In this document: positions 44,474 to 53,583 of the stretch, piece after piece
Layout: the number at the start of each line of letters is the position of its first letter
How positions within the stretch are numbered: position 1 is the first letter of the stretch
The notes under the pieces: model-generated
The model's database searches: none
Told to the model about the DNA's origin: nothing
Seen by the model: only the letters and a program-made list of their open reading frames with translations
Assembly: GCA_021390615.1 (NCBI GenBank)
Contig: JAJEJU010000025.1
Location: 868,001-932,000 of the forward strand
DNA length: 64,000 bases
Reading direction: 5' to 3'
From: Rhodanobacteraceae bacterium ZG21-1
GTDB lineage: Bacteria > Pseudomonadota > Gammaproteobacteria > Xanthomonadales > Rhodanobacteraceae
Translations under genes and position numbers: made by a program

Positions 44474-44998
44474 TCAGTTGGCGTTCTGAATCGGCATCGA
44501 CGAATCGCCGCCCGTGCACTCCCTACCGTTCGGATCACAACCGGCCGCCTGCATCTTGGGCGTGGAAGGAGAACTGACCACATCGAACCAAGTGCCGCCG
44601 GTTTGAGGAATCGCATAGACCTGAGTGCTCAGATCGGCGTAGACCTTTTCCCGCAAGCCGTTCGAAGTGATGGCCAGTGGCTGCTGTGGCGTGGAGACGT
44701 GCGCAGCGTCAATGCCCATAGGCAGCACCAGATACTGCCCGTTGCCGGCAGCGAAGGCGGCACGCACCACATCGTTGGCGTCATTTATCTGGATATACCG
44801 GATGCCGTCACGCACAAACACGTATACGCGGTAATTGGCGCTTGTGCTCACGTTCGGAACACTGCGAGCAGCCATTCCCTTGCCCATCCCGAGGCCCACG
44901 GATTGAGCGGCGGGAGTGCCAGCATAGGCGGCAACGGCAAAAGTCATCAGGCTTATCAGGGTGACAGGGCGGCAAAGGACTTGGAATTGGCGAAACAT
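44474..44998 (-). CDS. Secreted protein of unknown function
   Basis: 174 residues, ATG 44998. Signal peptide VTLISLMTFAVAAYAGT. The mature part contains NYRVYVFVRDGIRYIQINDANDVVRAAFAAGNGQYLVLPMG and a C-terminal pair of Cys (AAGCDPNGRECTGGD). No family recognised. A transcription terminator follows its stop. It is transcribed in the same direction as the MASE1 sensor at 45030 but the 32-base gap is AT-poor and the sensor is upstream, so they may form a unit. Confidence 0.7.
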   Translation of the reverse strand: MFRQFQVLCRPVTLISLMTFAVAAYAGTPAAQSVGLGMGKGMAARSVPNVSTSANYRVYVFVRDGIRYIQINDANDVVRAAFAAGNGQYLVLPMGIDAAHVSTPQQPLAITSNGLREKVYADLSTQVYAIPQTGGTWFDVVSSPSTPKMQAAGCDPNGRECTGGDSSMPIQNAN

Positions 44999-45029
44999 GG
45001 GTGAACCTCTCGATCAGCAGACTTATGGG

Positions 45030-46643
45030 TCAATTCACCCGGCGAGATGCTGCGGGCACGCCCTTTATATCGTGTAACAACAGTGCGAGCCGAGTGCCCC
45101 GCGCTGTCGATCTTAAATGAATCATGCCCCCGTAGAGATACGCATGATCGCGGAGCCCGTTGATATCCAAGCCAGACGCACCGAGTTGCTTCCTGAAATG
45201 CCCACAAGCCAGCAATGCAGGCATGAGATCCTGCGTGCCCGTAGCATGCGTGCCGTCCATTCGCACGACTACCCAGCGGCGCCCATTCGTCGCGCCCGCG
45301 CGCACTTGCACCTGCACGCTGGTCAGGGTCGCCTGCTCATAGAGATAGGACGCAGCCTCGCACGCGAGCCGGTACAGCGCAAGCTGCGCCCCAGGCTCGT
45401 AACTGTCGAGGTCGTTGCCCTTGATGTCGCATTCAAATTCGACGTTTGCCGCGGCAAACGCGCGGGCGATCGATGCATCACGCAGGGCACAGGCCAGGCC
45501 GTGGGTCTGGAACGCGCGCGGTGCCAGACTGTTGGCGACTTGAAATGCCTCGTAGCGGGACGCGATGACCTGCTTCGAGATGCTTTGTTCTTCCGTCGGG
45601 GTCAGCACGTGGCGAATGCGCTCGAGCACGCGGCCCTGGGTCTGCTGGAAAGACATGGCGATCTGTTCGATGGCGTCGGCCGCGCTACGCATGCGCAGTT
45701 CGCCCATATAGAGGCCTTGCTGGGCGACTTGAAGCGCCAAATAAGTATTCTGGCGGTCTGTTTCGTCGCGAGTATTCAATGCCGTGATGCGGGCACCGAG
45801 CAGCAGCATCGTGCTGATGGTGAACGAGATGAATACCTCGGCCTGCAGGGTGGCCGGGTCATAGAGTCTTGGCGTAAGAATCGCGATGGCCACGCTTGCA
45901 GCGGTGCCGCCAACGGCCGCTCCACGCCATCCATGCCGCAGTGCAAGCCACGCCACGGGCACAAACAATGTCATGCGACTGACCAGCGCAAATTCGCTAT
46001 GGGCATGTGACGCCACCCATGCCAGAAGCACGAGGCTGGGCAGCATCAAAGCGATGCTGTCCATGGCAAACCGACTATGAGATACGCGCTCCCACAGTTC
46101 GCTCGCTTTGGTCTCGCGGAAAAAATCACGCAATACAATGGCAAGCGGCACGACCGTCAGGATACCCAGGTAGTTGCCCAGGAAGAATCCGCTCGCCCAT
46201 TCGGCGAACACCACATGCGGCGTACGGATCATATAGACCAGCGCCATATCGCGCGCTGCCGTGACCAGCGCCAGCAACAGGACGCATACAAGCAGGACAC
46301 TTATGCGAACCTTCTGCTTCGGCCCGAACAGCGAGAGCCGGGCACGGCACCACCAGACGATGGGCGCCACGTAGGCCATGGGGGGAATAAGTTTGCCGAA
46401 GGCATAGGCCGGGCCGTACTCGTCGTAGCACTCGATACTTATCTTCGCCATAGGCAGCACCTCGGCGAATATGAGCGTCGGCCAGTACCGGTAAGGCAGG
46501 AACAACAGACAGGCGAGGCGCAGCCCCGCACGGAGCACCCATTGAGAGGAAGATACGGCACCAAGCGCCATATAGACGCTGACGTAGGCCAGCGCCAGAA
46601 CGACGTGTAATAGCCATTCTTTTGTTGTTTTTCTTGCGCGCAT
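45030..46643 (-). CDS. MASE1-domain membrane sensor with degenerate kinase end
   Basis: 537 residues. The first 300 residues are a MASE1-type sensor region with about eight transmembrane helices (LACLLFLPYRYWPTLIFAEVLPMAK, FFLGNYLGILTVVPLAIVL). A helical segment then replaces the usual dimerisation domain (IEQIAMSFQQTQGRVLERIRHVL). The last 150 residues look like a NarX-type ATPase domain (LYRLACEAASYLYEQA) but the N-box Asn is missing and no G1/G2 glycine boxes are clear. It should therefore not bind ATP normally, and may signal by protein contact. No response regulator is adjacent. Confidence 0.72.
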   Translation of the reverse strand: MRARKTTKEWLLHVVLALAYVSVYMALGAVSSSQWVLRAGLRLACLLFLPYRYWPTLIFAEVLPMAKISIECYDEYGPAYAFGKLIPPMAYVAPIVWWCRARLSLFGPKQKVRISVLLVCVLLLALVTAARDMALVYMIRTPHVVFAEWASGFFLGNYLGILTVVPLAIVLRDFFRETKASELWERVSHSRFAMDSIALMLPSLVLLAWVASHAHSEFALVSRMTLFVPVAWLALRHGWRGAAVGGTAASVAIAILTPRLYDPATLQAEVFISFTISTMLLLGARITALNTRDETDRQNTYLALQVAQQGLYMGELRMRSAADAIEQIAMSFQQTQGRVLERIRHVLTPTEEQSISKQVIASRYEAFQVANSLAPRAFQTHGLACALRDASIARAFAAANVEFECDIKGNDLDSYEPGAQLALYRLACEAASYLYEQATLTSVQVQVRAGATNGRRWVVVRMDGTHATGTQDLMPALLACGHFRKQLGASGLDINGLRDHAYLYGGMIHLRSTARGTRLALLLHDIKGVPAASRRVN

Positions 46644-46960
46644 TCCGTTCGCTCTCCACTGGACAGCTCTGATCGCTGCCCGGCTTAAGGCCCCCAGGGA
46701 TGGCGCTGCGCCTCCTGGCGCACGCCTACATGTTCAGATTACTGGCTGGCCTGTCACAAGATTGCCAACTGCACCACACCCCCGAGGCCAGCCACTGACC
46801 CAAATCCCGAGAACTCCCTCTGGCATGGCAGCGGCAGCAGCACTGCCCCTGCACCCCGCCACCTAGCCCTGATCCGAAGCTAAAGCGTTTGCCATCATGG
46901 CATTAGGCGATTTCTGCCGGGGCCCAAGGGACGGTCGGATGTTATCTGGTGGACGGAGCC
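46644..46960. other. Gene-free region upstream of the MASE1 sensor
   Basis: 317 bases between the sensor start and the transposase remnant. No gene or clear site was found. Confidence 0.35.
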
Positions 46961-47125
46961 TCATTCGCGGCCGCGCGTGGTGGCCAAAAAACTCGCTTTG
47001 CGCCACTTGACAAATGGCTCCGGCCTGGCGCCGAAGTCGAGCGTCTGCCGAGGACGTTGATCCAGCTGTCGAGCCACGGCGTCGAGCTCAGCCGGGGAGT
47101 AGACCGATAGGTCGGTGCCCTCGAG
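46961..47125 (-). pseudogene. IS30-type transposase C-terminal remnant
   Basis: The frame reads EGTDLSVYSPAELDAVARQLDQRPRQTLDFGARPEPFVKW, which matches the end of IS30-family transposases (EGTDLS...L..IA..LN.RPRK.LG...P...F) including the RPR.TL element. Only about 50 residues remain, and upstream sequence is unrelated, so this is a 5'-truncated remnant. Confidence 0.7.
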
Positions 47126-47174
47126 GCGCTGCACCGTCGATTGCCCGGAGATCAAACGTATTTTGTCAGGCGAA

Positions 47175-47202
47175 CAGGAAGGCCGATCGCTCGGCCTTCC
47201 TG
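47175..47202 (-). terminator. Hairpin after the sedolisin gene
   Basis: CAGGAAGGCCGA and TCGGCCTTCCTG form a 12-bp stem with a 4-base loop just beyond the protease stop. The T-run is poor. Confidence 0.6.
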
Positions 47203-47219
47203 CTGCGAGAGAATGGACC

Positions 47220-48914
47220 TCAAGGCGTAGTCAAGGCGTCGATAAAAGCCTGCCCGGTCGGTGTGCCCCAGCCCGTCACCAGGTCGAAGCCGGCCACCGC
47301 CTTGTAGCCCGGGTTGCCCCCGTCGCTGGCCGGATTGCTGCCGCTGGTGATGTCATGCATCACACTGCGGTACTTGGAGCCGAGGCCGAGCTTGTAGAGC
47401 TTGGCGTTGATCGCACCCACCGTACCATGCTTGGCCGCCACGGACTGCTGGTTGGCGAGGGCCAACACGCCGGCCCAACGCGGCGCGGCGAAGCTGGTGC
47501 CACCGTAGCCGGTCTGCAGGCTGCCACCGGTGACCACGATGTTGTCGAAGTCTGCCTCCAAGGCAAGATCCGGATCGTTGCGCAAAGTGGTCGAGCCCTT
47601 GTTGCTGGCGGTAATCACGCCGGCCAATTTCTGGTACGCGGGAATCGCATAGCCTGCCGGCTTGTAATAGCCGCCGCCGCTGCCGCTCCAACCGCTCTCC
47701 GAGGACCAGGCACCACCGGCCGACTTTGTCACCAGTGAGGTACCACCGACCTCGACAACGTAGGGATTGGCCGAGGGCGGCCCCCAGGTGGCGCTGTCAT
47801 AGGCACCGCCATCGCCGCTGGCATTGAGGAAGGTCTGACCTTGCGCGGCGAACTGCTTGAGGATGGTGTCGTCCATGGGCTTGTAGTCGTTGGAGTACCA
47901 CGACGTCGAAAGCACCTTGGCGATATTGTCGGTAGCCATCTTGTTGAGGATATCGGTGGTGTTGGCGCCCTCGTAGTTCAACACCTGCTTGAGGCCAGGC
48001 GCCATGCCGATCACGTTGCCGATATCCAGTACCTGCTCGCCATCGTCGCAGCCGCCGCAGCTGCCACTGAAGCCGTTCACCAGCACATTCTTCACCGGCA
48101 CCGTGGGCTTCATGCCGGCATCCTTGAAGAACAGCTGCAAGTCGCTGGCGTCGTAGCCTTCTAAGGCGAAGATGCCGACGACTTGCCCGGCGCCGGTGAG
48201 CTTGCCGTTGCCATAGTAGGCAGCACGGATATCGCTCGGCAGATACTCTCCCGAAGGGCCCGAGCCCTTGATGCGCGACACCGCTCGTATGTGCTGCGTG
48301 GAACTGCCGTGCAGCAAATGGCTGCGCGGCAGGTTGATATTGCTCAGGCCAGTGATCGCCAGCAGGGGCACGCTGAGATCGAGCGTGGGCTCGCGGTCAG
48401 GTGCGTAGAACGCACGGTTCTCCGTCGGGTGACTATAGGTGGCGAGGGTGATATGCAGGGCACGGTTGATCGTATCCACATCGCCTTCGACATCAACCAG
48501 ATGGCGATTGGCGGTGGTCTCGGTCACCTTCAGGCCGTTGGCCTTGGCCCAGGCGACCACGCTGTCGTAGTCCTGCTGGGTGGGCCCGAAGCGCCGGGTG
48601 AATTCCTGCACGCTCAGATATTGTTGGTAGTTCGGGCTCGCCGGGTCATAGATCTGTTGCAGCAGACTGTCCAGCTCATCTTCGTTGCGTAACGTCAGGG
48701 TCAAGGCAAACGCCAGATGCTGGCTCGGCGCCAACGACCCCAGCCGGGCTGCCTGGCCCTGGCTTATCGCTTGGGGTACGGAGGTCTGCTGGACCTGATG
48801 CGCCGCGGCGACATCCCCGGCATGAGCCATGGCGCCAAGGCTGCAGGCGCTGGCGAAAATCAGCGCGGGTATAGCCTGCTTGCGAATGGACTTGCTTAGC
48901 GAGCGAGACTTCAT
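47220..48914 (-). CDS. Sedolisin/pseudomonalisin (S53) serine-carboxyl protease
   Basis: 564 residues, ATG 48914. Signal peptide (IPALIFASACSLGAMAHA), then an S53 activation propeptide (about 45-200: LTLRNEDELDSLLQQIYDPASPNYQQYLSVQEFTRRF). The catalytic domain has the Glu/Asp pair in DDGEQVLDIGNVIGMAP, the oxyanion Asp in NASGDGGA, and the nucleophile Ser in YGGTSFAAPRWAG. The calcium site is formed by the end (DITSGSNPASDGGNPGY; FDLVTGWGTP). It is a secreted acid-active protease. There is no C-terminal PPC extension. Confidence 0.95.
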   Translation of the reverse strand: MKSRSLSKSIRKQAIPALIFASACSLGAMAHAGDVAAAHQVQQTSVPQAISQGQAARLGSLAPSQHLAFALTLTLRNEDELDSLLQQIYDPASPNYQQYLSVQEFTRRFGPTQQDYDSVVAWAKANGLKVTETTANRHLVDVEGDVDTINRALHITLATYSHPTENRAFYAPDREPTLDLSVPLLAITGLSNINLPRSHLLHGSSTQHIRAVSRIKGSGPSGEYLPSDIRAAYYGNGKLTGAGQVVGIFALEGYDASDLQLFFKDAGMKPTVPVKNVLVNGFSGSCGGCDDGEQVLDIGNVIGMAPGLKQVLNYEGANTTDILNKMATDNIAKVLSTSWYSNDYKPMDDTILKQFAAQGQTFLNASGDGGAYDSATWGPPSANPYVVEVGGTSLVTKSAGGAWSSESGWSGSGGGYYKPAGYAIPAYQKLAGVITASNKGSTTLRNDPDLALEADFDNIVVTGGSLQTGYGGTSFAAPRWAGVLALANQQSVAAKHGTVGAINAKLYKLGLGSKYRSVMHDITSGSNPASDGGNPGYKAVAGFDLVTGWGTPTGQAFIDALTTP

Positions 48915-49329
48915 AGTTCAACTCCCATAACGAACGTTTAGGAAAGGAGCCGAAGCTCCCGGTTGATCTTTCTGATCCCCCCGCTAATGCCGCGACTACT
49001 GCTCCCGTCAAGATGTGGTCTTCAATGCATAACGTAGTTTCAAGAATTCTTCCACGCTTATGATTTGAATCCGTGATTGTGTTCGTGAAGCTGATGGACC
49101 TGCGGTCCTGGAGGCATACGCCGACACATGCGAACTTGAGTGCTCAGATGGGTACGGATCGACCATAGGGTTGGCAGCCGCTGACCCATCCCCCATAAAA
49201 AAGCCCGCACAGGGCGGGCCAGTGGCTAAGCCATCGATGCAAGGGCTAGGCGCTCAATGCTTTACCCCGTAGGCTTGGTCAAGGCATGGAAGCCGACCTT
49301 ATCCACCCTCCCGACCATTAAGCGCCACT
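48915..49329. other. Intergenic region with a minus-strand terminator
   Basis: 415 bases. It holds the promoter of the sedolisin gene and the hairpin at 49197-49219. No gene was found. Confidence 0.4.
49197..49219 (-). terminator. Rho-independent terminator, minus strand
   Basis: GCCCGC and GCGGGC stem with TTTTTT after it on the minus strand. No intact minus-strand gene ends here, so it may be left from the eroded prophage tail region. Confidence 0.65.
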
Positions 49330-49884
49330 ATGAAACTCAAGCTGGCATTCGCCCTCGCCCTCCTTGCGCCGCTGTCCGGATGCCTCTCTTACAACCAGTT
49401 GACCAACAGCACCGTGACGCCGCCTGGCGACGACTCGATTTTCGTCATTGGTCTCACACCTGATAATTACCGCATCTCGGTATGGCCCGGGCATATCAAT
49501 GAGCACGGGGTATTCGTTAAAAGCCAAATTCGAAATGCTGCTTTTTATGGCGGGGCGCAGAATGGCTACGTGGTATTCAAGGCGAAAACGGGGGATGTTC
49601 TTGCCATCACCAACGCACGCATCGTGAACAGCTCCAAATCCGTCTTTGGCCTCGACTATGGACCACGATGCGACACGCTGGTTTTCAAGGTACCCAAGGG
49701 CCAAGCGGTCTACCTAGGCGATGTCGCGTTCACACCTATTTCGGCAGACGGCCACATCGCCCCTTCGGTCAGCGATCATTTTGAGGCCGCCCGCCATTTC
49801 ATAAGCGCATCATTTCCGGCCATCAAACAGCCGCTTGTTGACTCGCCCTTCATGCACATGCCAACCCTGGGCTGTGTCGAATAA
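49330..49884 (+). CDS. Lipoprotein of unknown function
   Basis: 184 residues, ATG 49330. Lipobox LSGC (Cys18). The mature part is a beta-rich domain (DDSIFVIGLTPDNYRISVWPG; GGAQNGYVVFKAKTGDVLAITNARIV; YGPRCDTLVFKVPKGQAVYLGDVAF) ending with another Cys. No family recognised. Its 3' end overlaps the tail-protein remnant on the other strand. Confidence 0.72.
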   Translation: MKLKLAFALALLAPLSGCLSYNQLTNSTVTPPGDDSIFVIGLTPDNYRISVWPGHINEHGVFVKSQIRNAAFYGGAQNGYVVFKAKTGDVLAITNARIVNSSKSVFGLDYGPRCDTLVFKVPKGQAVYLGDVAFTPISADGHIAPSVSDHFEAARHFISASFPAIKQPLVDSPFMHMPTLGCVE

Positions 49885-50130
49885 ACGCCCGGTGATCCTA
49901 CGTCGGCGAGCTGACTTCTCGCAGGCCGCAGGCTGGTAGCGCCAGGCGCCGCGCGCGTTTTCGAGCCAGTAGCCGAACACCTCGCGCCCATTGAGCCGGC
50001 CGCGCACGTGGTGAAGCATCGCGCCGTCGCCGAGATAGACGCCAGCGTGGTTCGGCACGAGATTGCGGCTACGTACCTGCATGATGAAAGGACGCCCGAT
50101 CAGTGGCGCGACATAGCCACTCGGTGCCAA
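49810..50130 (-). pseudogene. Remnant of a phage tail NlpC/P60-type protein
   Basis: The frame reads IMQVRSRNLVPNHAGVYLGDGAMLHHVRGRLNGREVFGYWLENARGAWRYQ, which is the C-terminal part of lambda-type tail assembly peptidases (NH.G.YLGDG...HH..GR.S.RE..GYW). The Cys-containing half is absent and a stop codon lies just upstream of the start used here, so it is truncated. The frame runs on past the usual end, into the lipoprotein gene. Confidence 0.7.
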
Positions 50131-50281
50131 ACGTTGGATCTCTTGCGCGACCGGGTCAAAGGAGAGGCATATTGCCTCCTGTCAAACATCGGCGGAAAAT
50201 TTTGTTGCGTTCGGCAAGAGGGCCCGGAAGCCCTCATACGACCCTTTGGCAGCTAGGCACCAAGATTGGAGTTTGGGGACC

Positions 50282-50605
50282 ATGCGAAATCTATTTACAA
50301 GCGCAGCCGTATCCTTCGTAGCGACCATGGCTGTGCTACTCGCGATCATGTTTTTCCTCGGCAGCTACACCTATGTTCCAACGGCCGCCGCGGCCAGTCT
50401 GAGCGGCGTCCCGGTGTCGGAGCAGGCGGCGTGGATCACCGCCCATACCAAAGTCGTGCACGGCGTGGGCTACGCAAGCTTCATAGCAACTGACCCCCAG
50501 TTGCGCTCAGCGGTTATTTCCAGCGCCGCACTCGCGTTCGCGTTCGGCCTTGTGTGTGCATATGCAAGCGGGCTTCTGCAGCGCCGCCGCCGCATCGCTA
50601 TCTAA
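50282..50605 (+). CDS. Small two-span membrane protein
   Basis: 107 residues from ATG 50282. Two transmembrane helices (AAVSFVATMAVLLAIMFFLGSY near the N-terminus and SAVISSAALAFAFGLVCAYASGLL near the C-terminus) flank a loop of about 45 residues; the tail is QRRRRIAI. No family recognised. Confidence 0.55.
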   Translation: MRNLFTSAAVSFVATMAVLLAIMFFLGSYTYVPTAAAASLSGVPVSEQAAWITAHTKVVHGVGYASFIATDPQLRSAVISSAALAFAFGLVCAYASGLLQRRRRIAI

Positions 50606-50739
50606 ACGTTTTTCCAAGGTGGACACCTCCAGCGCCACTCAACTCTGGCGCCGAGTGTCCGCTTGCAGCCCGAGGTGGGCACTGAAGGTCTTGGGACGCG
50701 AAGTTGCCCGTCAATCGCTTCTGAACAAAAGAGAAAGAC

Positions 50740-51264
50740 ATGCCGCGACTCAGCTATGAAGAGTCCTGTCGCCGATTGGAAGGAAAGTACATCGAGCCTG
50801 GCACGTACTCACTACCCCGCCACATGCCGCATCCATATGATGAGCAGGAATGTGGTATCCGTTTCTTCCGCACCATGATCGGCGAGGGTGACGACCTTAG
50901 CCATCTCACTCTTCCGCGAACATTCGTCGGGCGCTCCGAAATCAGGCAAGCCTCCTTTCGGAACACCGACTTCCGAGAGTCCTACATGTGCTGGAACGAC
51001 TTTACGGACGTCGATTTCTCCAGCGCGGTGTTTGCTCAATGCGACATGAGGGCATCGCAGTTCACTCGAGTGAACTTTGGGATGGCGGACATGACCGGCG
51101 TGGACATGCGGCAATCCTGGTTTGAGAACTGCAGTTTCGATGGCGCCATGTTGAAAGGCGCCATGTTGACCCGAGCACAGGGCGAAAGAAGGGCTCTGTC
51201 CGATACCCAGCGTCTCGAAATTTCCTGGGCAGAAGATGACGGTGAAGAGCCGGATGGCGGCTAG
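50740..51264 (+). CDS. Pentapeptide-repeat protein
   Basis: 174 residues. After an N-terminal cap (GIRFFRTMIGEGDDLSHL) come about ten pentapeptide turns of A(N/D)(L/F)XX type (ASFRNTDFRESYMCWNDFTDVDFSSAVFAQCDMRASQFTRVNFGMADMTGVDMR). The last 40 residues are acidic. Pentapeptide proteins of this size form right-handed helices; some act as immunity or DNA-mimic proteins. It stands at the start of the plus-strand small-gene array. Confidence 0.75.
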   Translation: MPRLSYEESCRRLEGKYIEPGTYSLPRHMPHPYDEQECGIRFFRTMIGEGDDLSHLTLPRTFVGRSEIRQASFRNTDFRESYMCWNDFTDVDFSSAVFAQCDMRASQFTRVNFGMADMTGVDMRQSWFENCSFDGAMLKGAMLTRAQGERRALSDTQRLEISWAEDDGEEPDGG

Positions 51265-51293
51265 ATAATTAGTTGGGGATGAACTTCCTAGCC

Positions 51294-51320
51294 GTGTCTG
51301 CTTTCGATCCAAAGCGACAC
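51294..51320. repeat. Palindromic repeat, copy 1
   Basis: GTGTC-T-GCTTT and AAAGC-GACAC pair around CGATCC. Follows the pentapeptide gene. Confidence 0.55.
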
Positions 51321-51364
51321 TTATAGATCATGTAGGCGGACTAGCATGATGGAGCGTCGCTAGG

Positions 51365-51678
51365 TTATTGCGCTGCGCGGCATGTCTCTAGTCCTTCGCA
51401 TGACGACGGCACCTCTTGCCTCACCCACTCTCCATGGACGAACGGCGCCGCCGCGATCGCCTACGGTCCCGACGCTCCACCGTAGCGCCTAAGTCGTTCA
51501 GCACATCGAGCATGTAGGCCAACGGATCGCGCCGCGTGCGCGGCTCGGTCGTCTGGTTTGCCGGCGCCTCTGCGCGCAGTTTGCTCGACGCGCGGGCGGC
51601 CTTTTTCGCCACGAGTTTGGGTTTGCTGCCCGAGCCTTTCGGGCGGCCGGCGCCGGGTCGGAAGCCTCCCCGAGCCAT
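51365..51678 (-). pseudogene. Phage terminase small subunit, frameshifted
   Basis: The start MARGGFRPGAGRPKGS and RRDPLAYMLDVLNDLGATVERRDR match small terminase subunits. After that the reading frame turns Arg-rich and stops at 51421, but the adjacent frame continues as AIAAAPFVHGEWVRQEV, the expected next segment, ending at 51365. A single-base frameshift has therefore broken the gene. No large terminase remains downstream. Confidence 0.75.
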
Positions 51679-51846
51679 ACGTGATCCTCCGTGGAAATCA
51701 AAAAGTGAAAATCAAAGGGAGAAAAATTCCGCGCGCGCGGACGACAGTGGTCTAGAAAGCCGTCAAGGTTGAACTTTTAGGCCCCCTACCTGCCCGTTGG
51801 GAATGCAGGCAACATTGGTGCCCTCACAGGAATGGGGAGTTGAAGC

Positions 51847-52407
51847 ATGCCGGGTAGAGACGCTTCAAGCGATCCGTTGTTCATGCGATTTCAGCAGTTT
51901 CAAACAGCCTTTTTGGCAGAAAGCGATCGAGGACTTGCAGTCCTTTCGATGTGTGTCTTGGAAGAAGTGATCCGCATGGCTTTGTCCAAGCGTCTTGGAT
52001 CTTTTGCAAAAGAGATGTTGAACGCACTCGCTCCGCCTGGCAGCTGGGCCAAGCTTGGAAACTCGGCCGAAGCACTCGGACTTATCAGCAAACGGGAACG
52101 CAGTGACTTAGCTCATCTCACGCACGCAAGGAACAAGTTTGCTCATAAAGCACTCGACCAATTGTCCTTCGATCACCCAGATATTGCATGTCACATTGAT
52201 GCGCTTCTTGAGCTAAACGAGCTACTCGCCGCACATGGCAACGTACTGGGAGAAATGGCCACGATGTCTTATAGAGAACGCTATCTATTCAGCGTCTCCA
52301 TCATCTACGCATTGGTTGCTGGCCGCATGGATACCATTAAACCACTTAGCGCTTTGTCACCAACAAACTGGGCAGACCAGCATGGCCAGGTTCGAGCCGA
52401 ACCCTAG
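51847..52407 (+). CDS. MltR-like protein
   Basis: 186 residues with GGGAG before ATG 51847. Contains FLAESDRGLAVLSMCVLEEVIRMALSKRL, then SKRERSDLAHLTHARNKFAHKA and SFDHPDIACHIDALLELNELL, matching the MltR (mannitol repressor) family, a helical domain also found in genes next to toxin and phage loci. No DNA-binding motif. In this context, unrelated to mannitol, it is more likely an immunity- or accessory-type protein. Confidence 0.65.
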   Translation: MPGRDASSDPLFMRFQQFQTAFLAESDRGLAVLSMCVLEEVIRMALSKRLGSFAKEMLNALAPPGSWAKLGNSAEALGLISKRERSDLAHLTHARNKFAHKALDQLSFDHPDIACHIDALLELNELLAAHGNVLGEMATMSYRERYLFSVSIIYALVAGRMDTIKPLSALSPTNWADQHGQVRAEP

Positions 52408-52583
52408 GCCTCCGCTCGCGACCTCTCTCCACTGTGATGTGCATGACTCAGGCTCTGCCGGACCAAGCCGGCCGTGCGTTAGCCCGGTCAGTCGGCCCTG
52501 ATCGTGGCCGCCTTCAGTACACCCGAGCAGACGACCCCCGGTTGAACAGGTGGTTTAGAATGCTATTTTGCGTCGACCGGCTG

Positions 52584-52607
52584 AAATCGCAACCCAAAGC
52601 GGACGTT
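52584..52607. repeat. Palindromic repeat, degenerate copy 2
   Basis: AAATCGCAACCCAAAGCGGACGTT: right arm and loop of the unit, degenerate left arm, directly upstream of the 71-residue gene. Confidence 0.45.
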
Positions 52608-52622
52608 CCCCCGAGGAAATAC

Positions 52623-52838
52623 ATGAAGCAGTTCGACATGGTCAAAGTGACCGCGATCCGGAACGACCGTTTTGTGAGTGCCGAAGTTTTCGATAAGCGT
52701 GCCCCGGTCGTCGGAGACGTTGGGACGATCCTAGAGGTGTACGCAGACGCCTACGAGGTGGAGTGTTCGGACTCGGATGGGTCGACCGTCTGGCTGGAAG
52801 CGATGTATCCGGACGAAATAGAGTTCGTCGGAACCTAG
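52623..52838 (+). CDS. DUF4926-like small protein
   Basis: 71 residues from ATG 52623 after CGAGGAAA. Small beta-barrel-like sequence (FDMVKVTAIRNDRF; RAPVVGDVGTILEVYADAYEVECSDSDGSTVWLEAMYPDEIEFV), the pattern of DUF4926, which is common in toxin-immunity neighbourhoods. Confidence 0.7.
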   Translation: MKQFDMVKVTAIRNDRFVSAEVFDKRAPVVGDVGTILEVYADAYEVECSDSDGSTVWLEAMYPDEIEFVGT

Positions 52839-52840
52839 CT

Positions 52841-52864
52841 GAATCCGCAACCCAAATCAGACAT
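52841..52864. repeat. Palindromic repeat, degenerate copy 3
   Basis: GAATCCGCAACCCAAATCAGACAT, immediately after the DUF4926-like gene. Confidence 0.45.
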
Positions 52865-52893
52865 CGCGATTCAATGCATCTAGGGAGAACAAC

Positions 52894-53148
52894 GTGAGCA
52901 ACGCCAAGGACGACCCGCTGTGTCTGGTTTTCATCCCGCCGCTGGTTACCCTGCTATATCGGGCAGAAAGCACGTTTGGGCAACCCCTTACGGAAGCTCA
53001 AGTCCTTGCCATCAGAGACAACGCTGCGTGTATCACAATGCCGTTCAGCGTGGCCTTGAAGGCAGAGCAAGAACGCGGATATCCCGATATCGTTGCTGAG
53101 CAGTGCTGGGAGGAGTGGCAGGTAACAAGAGAGCAGCTCTTTCCCTAG
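52894..53148 (+). CDS. Small protein of unknown function
   Basis: 84 residues from GTG 52894 with GGGAGAAC upstream. Helical (PPLVTLLYRAESTFGQPLTEAQVLAIRDNAACITMPFSVALKAEQERGYPDI) with an acidic Trp-containing end (ENCWEEWQV-like). No family assigned; size and setting suggest an immunity-like protein. Confidence 0.6.
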   Translation: MSNAKDDPLCLVFIPPLVTLLYRAESTFGQPLTEAQVLAIRDNAACITMPFSVALKAEQERGYPDIVAEQCWEEWQVTREQLFP

Positions 53149-53156
53149 GGGCTGTG

Positions 53157-53183
53157 AGGTCCGCTTTCGACCCATAGCAGATC
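53157..53183. repeat. Palindromic repeat, copy 4
   Basis: AGGTCCGCTTTCGACCCATAGCAGATCT with the standard core and loop but mismatches in the outer arm. Confidence 0.5.
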
Positions 53184-53228
53184 TGGACGAGCTGGACAGT
53201 GACGGGCTGGTTCACACACGGAGGATCG

Positions 53229-53522
53229 ATGGACGAGGACCAGTTGGACGTATCCGCGCGATACATAGTCAAACGCAATCTGTCTAGCAACATCGAAGCA
53301 GCCGCGATTCAGTGGGATGCGGTAGAGGGTAGGCTCGATCTCACGTATTACACGTCGGCTGCACCGTCGGACGAAGACGAGGAATCGTGTGAGATAGCCA
53401 TGACTGAACTGATTGCGGAGTTTCCGGACATTCGGGCCGCCGACACTCATCTAGTGAAATTAGGCGCGGAAGGCGTCGGAATCCGGGAAGATTTGCGGCT
53501 GGTGTTCTGTAAAGAACGTTAA
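53229..53522 (+). CDS. Small acidic protein of unknown function
   Basis: 97 residues from ATG 53229 after GGAGGATCG. Contains AIQWDAVEGRLDLTYYTSAAPSDEDEESCEIAMTELIAEFPDI, an acidic alpha/beta protein ending near KER. No family assigned. Confidence 0.65.
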   Translation: MDEDQLDVSARYIVKRNLSSNIEAAAIQWDAVEGRLDLTYYTSAAPSDEDEESCEIAMTELIAEFPDIRAADTHLVKLGAEGVGIREDLRLVFCKER

Positions 53523-53528
53523 TCGCGT

Positions 53529-53556
53529 ATGTCCGCTTTCGACCCGTAGCGGACAT
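53529..53556. repeat. Palindromic repeat, perfect copy 5
   Basis: ATGTCCGCT and AGCGGACAT are exact complements around TTCGACCCGT. Best copy of the unit in the array. Confidence 0.7.
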
Positions 53557-53583
53557 CGGCACTTATAAAGAGAATGCATCGTC

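Noticed and set aside
52390-52412. CCCTAGG near the end of the MltR-like gene, and a second near 53143
   Set aside because: Both are made by the stop codon context of real genes and lack the second half-site and a suitably placed start.
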